Of a stretch of DNA of 64,000 nt, positions 34,463 through 45,200 are shown piece after piece. Each line of letters begins with the position of its first letter. Within the stretch, counting starts at the first letter, position 1. The position numbers and the translations under genes are program-made. A model generated the notes under the pieces. It searched no databases and was not told the origin of the DNA. It saw nothing but the letters and a program-made list of their open reading frames with translations. This stretch comes from Telmatactis stephensoni (lineage: Eukaryota; Cnidaria; Anthozoa; Actiniaria; Isophelliidae), in contig JALIZF010001939.1 in NCBI GenBank assembly GCA_029948255.1, positions 3,373,501 to 3,437,500 of the forward strand, written 5' to 3'.

Positions 34463-37045
34463 TTTGCCCTATGCAGGCAAAATGACTCAAGCATGTATCT
34501 TCTTACTTTCACAATTGATTCCTGAGAAGCCACTAAGACAAGCACATGTGTAAGAATTGTGATTATCAAAGCACGACCCACCATTCCTGCATGGATTGCT
34601 GCGACATTTGCTTTCAACTGAATCACAAAAAGACAAAAAATTGTGAATTCAATTAGTCAGTTCGTTTATGATAAATCTTCGTTAAATAAGACTTACCTTC
34701 ACAGGAAGGACCGCTGAACCCTTCAGCGCAGACACAGCTGAATGCCGCCATGTTGGAGATGCATGTCCCACCGTTAAGACACGGACTGATAAAGCAGCGG
34801 TTTTCCGCTGGAATGAAAAATAAGATTGTCCTACGATCACATCACTATGACAATGATCACCATGGCAACCCTTACCATCATGGGTTGTTATGACATCTCA
34901 CCAACTATGGTTATCGTGACAACCCTTGCAACCCTCACATATTGCCATGACAATTGTCACCATGCTAACACTTACCATCACATGTTGCTCCCCTGTATTC
35001 TGGTGGACATGCGCACTCAAATCCATCATCAACTTCTGTGCAAGATCCGCCATTTTTGCACGGGTTTGGTTGACATTTGTTTCTCTCTAAAACCACAAGA
35101 TTAAATTTCTAAATTTAAAAGGTTATTCAGTAATTTTGCCAATGCCACATCGTATTTCGCATGACTTTGAAAGCAGCACTGACATGGTCACGGCACAGCG
35201 TGGTCCGATTCACACTCATAAGAAATCTGCTCTAGTGGTTCAAATACCTTCACAGTTGATTCCTTTAAATCCTTGCATACATGTACATACATATCCACCA
35301 TTAGCCATTGTACAGACACCACCATTACGGCAAGGGTTAGGGTGGCACTTATTCTCCTCTGTGTATAACAAGGAAATTGTCATTTGTAAAAACTCCGCCT
35401 CTCTGTGTGACTGTCTGTCTATTGCGTGTGTTGTGTTCACGGTAGCGTAACGTCCGAGACTTTTTTCTAAAACACTGGGTAATTATGCGAGAATGCAGCG
35501 AATTCCCAGTGATGCAGACAGTATCACACTTCTCTTTTGCCCGCCTCAGGGAGAAGTTAGCCTTACAGTGAACTCCCATGAATGCCGTTGTCCGGCAGTG
35601 GTGACAACTCTTATTATCTTCAAGAGAGAGAATTTGAAGGCAGAAAAGCAATGCAGCGAATTAAGTCGGTACCAGGCTGTTAAGTAGGCATATTTTACCT
35701 TCACAATCTGATCCTTTGAATCCATGAGGGCAAATACACTCATATCCACCCTTGACTTCGTTACAAGTGCCGCCATTTTGACAAGGGTTGGAATCACAAT
35801 CATTATCTAAAGAAAAGGAAACTTTATCAACTTTGGTGGTTTTGCTACAATTATTGTCCTTCCTACAAGAAGGTAATGCAACGCAACCACTAGTTTCACG
35901 TAGTCTTTCGCGTAAATTTTGCATGCAAACTATGCAGTTCAACTTTTGTCTGTCAATTGGAGTCCTGGATAAGCGTGCCGTAACCGTACTGCAGTTTTGT
36001 GCCAATCACACATGAAGAATATCAATTTTATCGGGACAGCACCCATTGTTCGATTTATTTTTTATTCATTTAAAAGATATCCCAATGTCTACCATACAGG
36101 GGTGTCCACCCTACGTTGGTGTCTGTCTATACCTTACTGTCTACCATACAGGGGTGTCCACCCTACGTGGGTGTCTGTCTACCTTACTGTCTACCATACA
36201 GGGGTGTCCACCCTACGTGGGTGTCTACCTTACAGGGGTGTCTACCATACAGGGGTGTCTACCTTACATGGGTGTCCAATTAACTTACACGGGCGTCCAC
36301 CTTATAGGAGTGTCTACCTTACATGGGTGTCCACCTTACATGGGTGTCCACCTTACATGGGTGTCCACCTTACATGGGTGTCCACCTTACATGGGTGTCC
36401 ACCTTACATGGGTGTCCACCTTACAAAGGTCAGGGAGTGTTGTGCCCATGATTATTTACCGTCATCATCTTCTTCGTCGTCTTCATAAGATTTCATCAAA
36501 TCTTGATTTCCTCCCAACAGCTGAAATGGTGAATGAATTCCTCCAAGTCCTCCATGAAACGAATGCATAAGGTGATTGATTAAGAAGGGGTTAAAAGGTA
36601 TTGCGATGGGTGGTCGTGGGATATGTGTTGTTACTACCGTCTTCTGTGTTAGTGGAGGAGGTCTCATCATCATTAAAGGTGGTTTTTGTTCACCAAACAT
36701 CGAGAATGGTTGAGGAGGACGTATAATAAATTGTCTTTTCATTTCTTTTTTGCCTTTTGCTGTAAGTGGAAGATGGTTAGGAAGCGACAACCTCTTACGA
36801 CTATTGACCTTTGGTGTTGCCATGGTCCGTTGTAGTTTCGAGGCGACATGTTTGAATTTCTTCGATTTGTGATGTTTAATGTTCGTTACATTGTGTTTCG
36901 TCTGCCCTGCCGTCGGTCTTCTTTTTGGATTTATAAAACTACCACTTGCTACATGTCGGCGGTTTCTCTGTCGTTCACCTTTCGTTCTTGCCAGACAAAA
37001 TAACACCAAGACGAAGCAAAGTAATTCGATAAATTTAAAGTTCAT
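28732..37045 (-). CDS. Secreted protein with basic N-terminal region, 12 EGF domains and a GCCPDG cassette (3' end unresolved)
   Basis: First exon 37,045-36,460 encodes signal peptide [20 protein letters not shown], a furin-like RNRR, a Lys/Arg-rich then Pro-rich region, and acidic YEDDEEDDD. Next come EGF exons, all phase 1-1 and mostly 111 nt: 35,806-35,699, 35,358-35,248, 35,086-34,976, 34,807-34,697, 34,617-34,507, 34,135-34,019, 33,527-33,411, 32,401-32,288, 32,220-32,110, 30,081-29,971, 29,654-29,544 and 29,449-29,339. Each has six cysteines, with NPCxNGGxC and GFxGxNCE-type motifs. The last exon found, 28,866-28,732, encodes [19 protein letters not shown], a papilin-like cassette found in extracellular proteins. 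About 688 residues are visible; the donor at 28,731 means more follow. An extracellular adhesive or matrix role is inferred. Confidence 0.85.
30685..31010 (-). ncRNA. tRNA-like Pol III promoter elements, possible SINE
   Basis: On the minus strand, TAGCGCAGCGGTCTAAGG (about 30,998-30,981) looks like a tRNA A-box region. GGTTCGAATCCCG (about 30,717-30,705) is a good B-box. They are too far apart for one tRNA, and no complete cloverleaf was found. Two tRNA-derived fragments or a SINE in intron 9 of the first EGF gene is the likely reading. Confidence 0.35.
32661..33133. mobile_element. 473-bp foldback element in an EGF gene intron
   Basis: TTAAAGTCCCTATGACACAT at the left end is mirrored by ATGTGTCATAGGGACTTTAA at the right. 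The inner blocks CTTTTCTGG.AATATAGTT, ACTCCATATTTT and TTTCAAATTTCAAAATGCAA are mirrored too. Arms are about 160-170 bp with some divergence. It lies between the exons at 33,411 and 32,401. Confidence 0.85.
34431..34461. repeat. (CAA)n microsatellite
   Basis: About ten CAA triplets lie in an EGF gene intron, giving an artefactual poly-Val frame on the minus strand. Confidence 0.9.
35160..35240. mobile_element. MITE-like family B, half copy
   Basis: Sequence CACTGACATGGTCACGGCAC through GTCCGATTCACACTCATA to AGAAATCTGCTCTAG matches one end of family B (11,018-11,163). It lies just beside the acceptor side of an EGF exon intron. Confidence 0.55.
36081..36425. repeat. 17-bp minisatellite in intron 1 of the first EGF gene
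   Basis: CCACCTTACATGGGTGT repeats tandemly and nearly perfectly from about 36,313 to 36,425. Longer diverged units (CTACCATACAGGGGTGTCCA) precede it. It starts about 35 nt from the donor of the first exon. Confidence 0.9.
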
Positions 37046-37875
37046 TTTCTTGGCAAAAAGACCCGGCTAAGAGGCCACTAGTAGTTTGCTTGGTTCCATG
37101 CCATTGAGTCTACGTACGATTGTCTTGATACTGGTTCCTGATTGGCTGGTTTTGTTCAGTCGTGACAGGGCTTACCGGGAATGTATTGACTCTACAGGTT
37201 TTTAGGGTTTTTTGTTGATTTATTGATGAAGTCAACAACAAAACGTTTTGTACCTGTAGACAAAATATTAACACCCTCAGTAGAAGATCAATAATCAATA
37301 AAAACACTCCAACTAAAAAGTGGGAAAAAATTAAGAGGAGTGTATAAATATGGCTTTAGCACTAAAGCATTGTTGCCCGCCCTTGCTGTTTTTTGATAAT
37401 ATGTTGGATTTGTCTGATAGACTTAATGACGTCACTTTAAGCAATCAGAGCTTGTTGCTTATAACAAAAAACAAGCAATTTGATGGGACAACACGAAGAA
37501 CGTGGTGAATTCTTGTACCAATCTCCTGTCTACCAAGCCTGTTTTTAATTATTTTTCTGTCATAAAAACCTGTCGAAAACATATATTACACAAGATAAAG
37601 CGTGTCATCCTTTATTCAATTTGTTGTTTTTTCAACTGCTCGATATATAATTTGATTTGTGATAGTTTTGTATTAATTTGATGCTTTCTTCTATACTTCT
37701 TCCTTTTTCTCAACCATTTTATGAAGTAGCCGATACGATGTCCATCTCTCTTTTATTCAATTTTGCTTTGCCCAATTTTATATCGTTATTTTTGTGCCGT
37801 AAACTCAACTGCGTCTGCATATCATACATTTCTATATAACTTTCAAATCGAACCGTTAGACAGCGTCATATATAC
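37046..37875. other. Upstream region of the first EGF gene
   Basis: No exon recognised. ATTGG-type motifs occur at about 37,139. No clear TATA box was seen on the minus strand. The promoter of the gene starting at 37,045 must lie here. Confidence 0.4.
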
Positions 37876-38306
37876 AATAGAGCAGATTTCGTTAAAGTGT
37901 GAAAGGGACTGCGCCTTACCGTGGTCGTGTCAGTGCCGTGTTATACAATAGTTTCGAGTAGAATAGTGTGGAATACCCCACAAGTCACCTGTATTTTCTA
38001 ATATACATACATGTCTTTAGGCAAGTGTGTATATGAAGAAAATACAAGTGACGAGTGGGATATCCAAGGTATTCCACTCGAAACCCTTGTATAACTATTT
38101 TATCCCACACCATAGAAAATACAGCCAATTACCGCAATGCCTTACGGGAAAAGACACAGTTGAATACCGCCGAATATACAACGGCTTTCCTGCTGTCTTA
38201 TTTGCTATATTTTCTATGGCGTGGGATAAAAAAGCGTTCCAAATTCCTGCCGTAACCATGCCGTGACCTTGCGGAGCCGTTTTCACAGTCATACGAAATC
38301 TACTTT
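37876..38306. mobile_element. Composite MITE family B copy with two nested palindromes
   Basis: Outer ends AGAGCAGATTTCG...GTGTGAAA and TTTTCACAGTCATACGAAAT match family B. Inside lie two further palindromes. One is at about 37,938-38,096 (GTTATACAATAGTTTCGAGT mirrored by ACTCGAAACCCTTGTATAAC). The other is at 38,097-38,236 (TTTTATCCCACACCATAGAA mirrored by TTCTATGGCGTGGGATAAAA). Nested insertion is the simplest explanation. Confidence 0.7.
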
Positions 38307-38403
38307 ATATGTTTGCATGCCATTGTTCCATGGTTTGACTCTTAACAGTTTTTTCACTGGTTTATTTAAAAAGTCACGTTACGTTGTACAGCATCGAGAT
38401 TCT

Positions 38404-38556
38404 CTTAGAGCAAATTTCGTATGATTATGAAACGGACTGTACCGTGCTGGGGATGATGTATATAAAAACATTTAAAATTCCTGCCTTCACCATCCACTGC
38501 CACGACAGTGCCGTGCCGTGACCGTGCCAAAGTCATAAAAATCTTCTATAGAACCA
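38404..38556. mobile_element. MITE-like family B copy
   Basis: TAGAGCAAATTTCGTATGAT at the left, core AAACATTTAAAATTCCTGCC, and CATAAAAATCTTCTATAG at the right match the family B layout. The region from here to 39,165 shows no gene. Confidence 0.65.
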
Positions 38557-39165
38557 AGAGGTCGATCTCATGACCGTAATCCATTTTGGGGGGAGGGGCT
38601 CCACAGACTAAGCCCTTCCTCTCTCCCTCACGGACACATATACGCTCCCCTTATATCATCCGGTTTTTCTATTAATGATGGTTTTCTTAAGGGTGTACTG
38701 ATATATATCGTTGCTGTGCAACGGTTGCTAAGCAAAATAGAGTGTTGTTTTGCCATAGGATCGTGTTTAGGCGTACGCGCGCGTTTTTGTCGGGAATCAT
38801 TTGACTTTTGGTAGAGCGACGCACACCTGACAAGAAGGACTCATTTTTGTTCTTATTGCGCATGCACGGAATACTTTATTTCGAGTTTCTTGAAAAAGCT
38901 ATAATTTATATTATTTACAGTATTTTCTTCAAAGCCAAACTTGGGATTGGCAAAGAGTTAAGAAATAAAGAAGTTATTTGCATTATTCGCTCAATTTCGA
39001 CATTCAAATGTTGCAATGTGTGCGCGCGCCTACTGAAAGATGTATGCCTATTTAATTGATAAACCCATGTTTATTGAAAAATGTTATTAACTTTATTTTT
39101 GTCAAAAAGAATGTTTATTACATGAGATTCTTTAGTTTTGAGCTATAGCTGTCAAAACTTGCAAT

Positions 39166-39171
39166 TTTATT
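39166..39171 (-). terminator. Candidate polyadenylation signal, second EGF gene
   Basis: TTTATT on the plus strand lies 88 nt beyond the minus-strand stop codon at 39,259-39,261. Confidence 0.4.
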
Positions 39172-39258
39172 TTTGTTTCTACTAGCGATTTCAGACTTTA
39201 ATAAACAAAATCTCAACGTTTTCATAGCGTTCATAAAGTCTTTTTCTTCTCACTTTTC

Positions 39259-42200
39259 TTATGAGTCACTTCGTTTTTCGTTGTGTCGTTTGGAATGTCG
39301 TCGATGGTGAATGCTTCTTATTTTGTCTTCTTCTTTGTTTTTGATGTACGCTGTATATGGTCTGCTTCCCCAAGGATATGGATAACCTGCTGGTAGACAG
39401 AGAGCAACGTATAGCTTTTAATCAGTTTATAGCTTCACAGAAAAAGTTGTAGTGAATAATCAAACTAATTCAATAACAATTAATATACGCAGCAAATTGT
39501 CACCAAACAAGGAATTGTTTCGCGGGAAGGGAACAAATAAACACTCGCGACTTATGCGAAATAGAAGGATTTCTAACTTGGCAATACTGGCCCGGCTTCG
39601 TTACACGAAGGACATCTTTCTTCAGACTCTTTCTTAAGACTGGGAACAGAGGTGGTTTCCAGATACGGCCCACAGATACTTCTATCCCATTAACCGCAAG
39701 TGTTGCCAATGCAAAGACTGTAGATGCTCATTGTCATCATGGAACAAGTTCTTACAGACAATGCTCCCGGGGCATTTTTCTGGTAGCGAGAAACGAGAGA
39801 CAGAATAATACTCCTGGGTTCACGAGGATGTTTTCAACCTCAACACCCATAAGTGTTGCTTACCTGTGTTCTGGTAACTCTGTACCGGACCATATCTCTG
39901 AGTTTGCTGTTGACCATAGGAATACCAGGGCTGAACAGCAGTGTTATATGGACTGCTACTATACGATGCTGCATTTGAATAATAAGATGGACTATGTGCG
40001 GGTGAAATCCCGCGGGTTTGACCCGCCATTGAATTCATTCCACTGTTCTGGTTTTGGTAATTGTAACTATAAGGGGCTCTACTGGAATAACTTGTGTAAG
40101 GGTATCCACCGTTGTACCCTGACATCTTCAAAATCCTATCTAGAGAATCCCGTAGAATTTGCGCGGATCTCTGTTTGGTTGTCACAGGAACAATTTCCCG
40201 GGCGATCCCACTATCCCTGGGTTGAACACCCGGTGGCATAATGATAGCCGGTGCGCCTACGGGAGAAGTAGAAGGAGGATTATTCGGCTCATAAGCAACC
40301 ATGGCAGGAGGGCTTGATATTAGTCCGGTAGTATCCGATACCCCAGGGTTATTTGATGGGATTAAGACAACGGGTGGTGGTGATGGCTGGGCTGTAACTT
40401 TGATATTCATTGGCTGAGAGATATATTTCCCAAGAACACTTGCGGCCTTAGGCTTTGTTGTTAGCTTCAACGTTACACCTGTGTCAAAAATCATGTACAT
40501 AGATTACTTTTCCACTAGTTCAAGGGATTTACCTCAAACCAAACTAGATAGAGTGAATAAATCTTACAGCGAAGTTCTGCGAGATATCGAATAAGAGAAA
40601 AATTTGTTCAACTGTACTCAATGCTCAATGTTCAACTGTGTTCAAGCATTTCGTCTTTTACAATAATTTACCTGTTTGCTTAGGTAACAAGTTGCCAATG
40701 TTGTCTGTCACGTACGCCTTGACGGGCACCTCAGATTGCGTTACCTCAATGCCGTGACTGATGAGGGACGTTATTGGCGCTGCTAGCAAGAAAGTGATAT
40801 ACAATTGTTACGTCACTTTTAATAGCACAAGAGAAAGAAACAGCAACAAAAATGGCAAACATGAAAGAGAATAGGAAACGGAAAAAAGGAGGAAAGAAAG
40901 AAAGAAAGAGAGAGAGAAAGAAAGAGAAAAAAGAGGGAAACAAAGAGGAAAGAAAAGAAGAAAGAGAAGGAGGGGAAAAAAGGAGGGAAAAAAAAGAAGA
41001 AAAAAGAAAAAAAGAAAAAGGAATATTGAAAGTACATCATGTGAGCAGAGAGAGACTGGATCTCCTGGCTTGGTTACTCATTCAGATTTGCCGCCAAAGT
41101 TCAAAGACTCGAGAAAAAGACTCGCTAGTTGTTTTGGTAAAAATTCGTATCGACAAAGGCTTACAATAGACGGGTTATTTGGAAGAATGAATATTTTTCG
41201 TTTAGAAAGACAAGAGCTGCACTGAAAACGTCTGCAGTGGAAGGTATTTCGTATATTTTAACAACTGTTTGAACGGAGTTTTACCTGGTACAAGCTGAGT
41301 GACTTGCGCATGTACTTTCAAGCCAACTGAAGAGTAAAACGAGATGTTCAGTATTTTCGACCTCATAAAGTTCTCGAAGGTCCTAAATATGCTTGTGAGA
41401 ATGTGTCATTACAGAGTCTGAGTGCATGAAAGTTTAAATTTATGCTTAGTTTTGTTGACAATGGTGGTGTAAAATCGTGGGGACTCAATGTTAGGTAGCC
41501 TGTGTACAGCCGTTTCCCACCCCTCCCCCCTACGGGCAAAAATCGGGGAGGTGACATTCAGAAGGGTGCTTAATAAGAATTGTATTTTGTGAGTGCTTTA
41601 CCTTCACAGTTATTCCCTGTATAACTAGTTTGACATAAACATTTGTATCCACTAGCACTGAATGCCACGTCTGCTGTATTAGATGTATCTAAACATGTCC
41701 CTCCATTTAAACATGGTGAGGATTGGCAAGCTGGCTGTGGGACTGTGGATAATATATTTATTCATTAGTAATATGTGATAATATTATCTATAAGTGGATG
41801 GTGCAGTTGATAGATAAATGCCTTTCCTGTTGGTAAATCCACTGAATAGGCTGGGATTTAGAGCATTCCCCCTAGTTATATCTATATCAAATGTTATTGT
41901 TATTGTTTGAGGAATATAAAGGCATGAAAGTCCTAAGATTTTGTGCAATTCTCTCATTCTTGGTTCTTCACATCAGTCAGTGTACCTTCATAATTATCTG
42001 TAGAAATGAGATATCATGGAATATGCTACTTTTGGTTGAAGGGGCAGCACAGAAATATCATTCTTTGCATAAAATTGTTATCAAATTATTATGTAAATAA
42101 AAGTAAATAGTTGACACTAGAGCAGATTTTGTATGAATGTGAAATATACCGCACTGTGCTGCAAATGTGTCAGTGGGATGCTGTCTATAGAAACATTCAA

Positions 42201-45200
42201 AATTCCTGCCATGATGGTACTGTGCCTCTTCCATGCCATTTTCAGTCATATGAAATCTACTCTATAATCTAGTATGATATATATATTAACATATGTTAGT
42301 AGATTTATTTACCTTGACAATTTTTTCCACTGTTTCCTCTAGGGCAAAAGCATCGATAATCAAGAGCATTAATTAGCTTGAGTTCCATGCCGTCACTGTT
42401 AGTGTCATCAAAACATGTTCCACCATTTTCACATGGATGACCATCGCATGGGTTGACCAACACAAGTTCTGATAAGGAAATAGAAACATTGTGAGTAAAT
42501 TTGTTAGATATTACTGTGCTACATTACAGAGTTATTCTCATCTTTGTTATAAGATTGATGATGATGATGATGATGATGAAAGTAAGAATAATCATCAAAA
42601 AAGAAGTTTATTTCATCATCAATGGTGGTTGTTTAACAAGTAGATTCCATTTTTCCATGTGTCTGTACTCTAATCAATGCACATATGACGTCAAAATGTG
42701 GTGAGAACAAAAAAGTACGCCACAAGACGAAGTCATCTGTGCATCGATTAGAGTACAGACGCACGGAAAAATGGAATCTATTTTGTTAAACATAATATTT
42801 ATCGAAACATTCCAACCAATCAGAGCACGCGTAAGATTTGATGACGCCATCTATGTGTGTGTACTCTAATCACACATGGTTGTTCGACCAATCAGAGCGC
42901 GCGTAATATGCCAATTATTATATAATATACAATATCCCCTTTTAGCTGTAGTCAGACACCCTTCTCACATACACACTCAAAATGTTTCATTCAGTATTCT
43001 GTGCAGACAACGTTCAGCCCACTTGCTGAGTTTTCTTGCTTGTCACTGTGTTTGTATTGGCATTAAGGTGTTTCCGTGATAGTCATCAACCATTAGACAA
43101 ATCCTCCCCCTCCCCTTTCCTCCTCCCCAGCTCCATCCTTCCTCCTCCCCTCCCTCCAGCCCTAGGGCATGTTCACAGGCTATATAATGTATAGGTGAAC
43201 AAGGTAGATTCCCCATTTAGCAGACACCCTGTTTTAAAAAGACAACAAGTGCTATGGGCATTTGTTCATTCACTTTATTTTAATTAGGACACCTTTGAAA
43301 ACATCACATTTTGATGAATCATAATAAAACATTTACATGTAATAAACAATCAACAAAATTATTTACTTACTTCCACATGCAGGTCCTGCATATCCCTTGG
43401 GACAAACACATCTAAAGTCATTAGAGTTTGTAAACACAACTCCATCCAGTAAAGTACCATTGTTGCTTGTTGCATCTACACATATTCCACCATTAAGACA
43501 AGGACGACTTTTACAAGCACTCATAGAAACTGTAATCAAGGTAAAATATTGTAAACTATATAGTTTATTGTGAATGAATGGATGAATGGATTAAAAAATT
43601 GATTGAATGAGAAAATAGATTGAATGGATATTTAAATGAATGATGAGTAATTGGATGAACAAGGAATTGAATGGATGGGAGGTAATAAGTAATACAGAAC
43701 TGATGGAATGAAATTCATAGTCTGTTACTCATTTAATTATTCAACTAATAATCATTAGAAAACTTCTTTACAACTAATAAGGACAAATACAAAGCTGTAT
43801 AAAAAGAGTGAATGGGCAAGCAAAAGAACTAGTATTCTTACTTTCACATTTTTCTCCAGTAAATCCAGCAGGACAAGTACACTGGAAAACCTTACCACCA
43901 TGTCCAGGTAGACAAACACCATTATTATCACAAGGGTTGGGACTGCAAGGGTCACCAGACGCTGAAAAACACACAAAACAAGGTTAGTCCATGTATTTAT
44001 ACTCTGAAATGGTGGTGTTTATTTATTTTAAATGAAATCCACTTAGATTTCTGTGAGGTGTGATTTGACATCTAAGTGTAATGTAGTTTAACATTTGTTA
44101 CCATTATTTTTATAATGTGCAACAAAATAAAAAAACCAAATACTAACAACCCTGAATACTCGAAATCTTGATATAATTTTCACCGCAAACAACTTTGTGG
44201 TGCTGAAAAAAGTATTTGGTATCGGCACGACGCAAACTATAAGTCAGCTTCAACATCCACGAGTTGCCCAACTATAACACTGTTATCCAACCAAAGTGTT
44301 TTCAAAGTTTTGTTTAAAAGATAAACGTATTCAAGGACGCTCAACTATTCGTGAAATACGAAAAAAATAAAATCAACAATAAACAAAAAAACCGTAAGTT
44401 GCGTTACCCAAGAACAAACGTGAATTGCGTTACACAAGATCAAACGTGAATTGCGTTGCACACGGAAAAAAACCCGTGAATTGCGTTACATAAGAAAAAC
44501 GTGAATTGCGTTACACAACAATTGTGGACAGGGGTACGAACAGCTACATGAATAGTAATCACGTGTGCACCGTATGTTCTTACCTGTGCAAGTAAAACCA
44601 TTTCCGATAAATCCTGGTTTACATTCACAGTTTCCTTTCACACATAAGGCATTTTGATCGCATCTTAGACACTTGTCCTCTGTCAAGAAAAATTCAGAAA
44701 ACGTTGTTTGATGAAATCATTGTCGCTAACTTTGCGGTAGAGTAGCTGATATTATGGCGTAAAACTGGGGCGGGGGGCGGGGGATCTGAAAATATTTTCT
44801 GGTGTGCTCACCTAGTCTGCGTAATATTTTGAAAAAAACGCGCATTCAGGACATCTGAATAAGTCATCATTGTCTGACTTAAACATTAAATAAAGCATGA
44901 ATATCAAATTGTTGGTGTTAGGCGCACTAAAGGTTCGATGAACAGATTGAGAAATAGCAGTGAAGTAAAGAGATTTCTATATTCTTACGTCCACAATTAG
45001 GGCCATTGAATCGAGGTTTGCACTGACATTGATGTCCTTCATTGACGTTAAAACACAAACCATCATTTAGACAAGGGTTGGGAGAGCAATGGTCAACGCC
45101 TGCATGTGAACAAAACAAAATTTCGTTGACATCAATTTATGAACATAAATAGTGTGCGAATTAATATCTTCGCAGTCACCTATGCTATAAGCGATCCTTA

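Noticed and set aside
36570..36997. Plus-strand frames at 35,997-36,570 with [15 protein letters not shown] repeats
   Set aside because: They are translations of the 17-bp minisatellite in intron 1 of the first EGF gene.
39500..39709. 69-codon minus-strand frame between the last two exons of the second EGF gene
   Set aside because: Lies in an intron by phase-consistent splicing; no recognisable domain.
40746..41040. Phe/Ser-rich and Lys/Glu-rich frames
   Set aside because: They are artefacts of the purine-rich tract.
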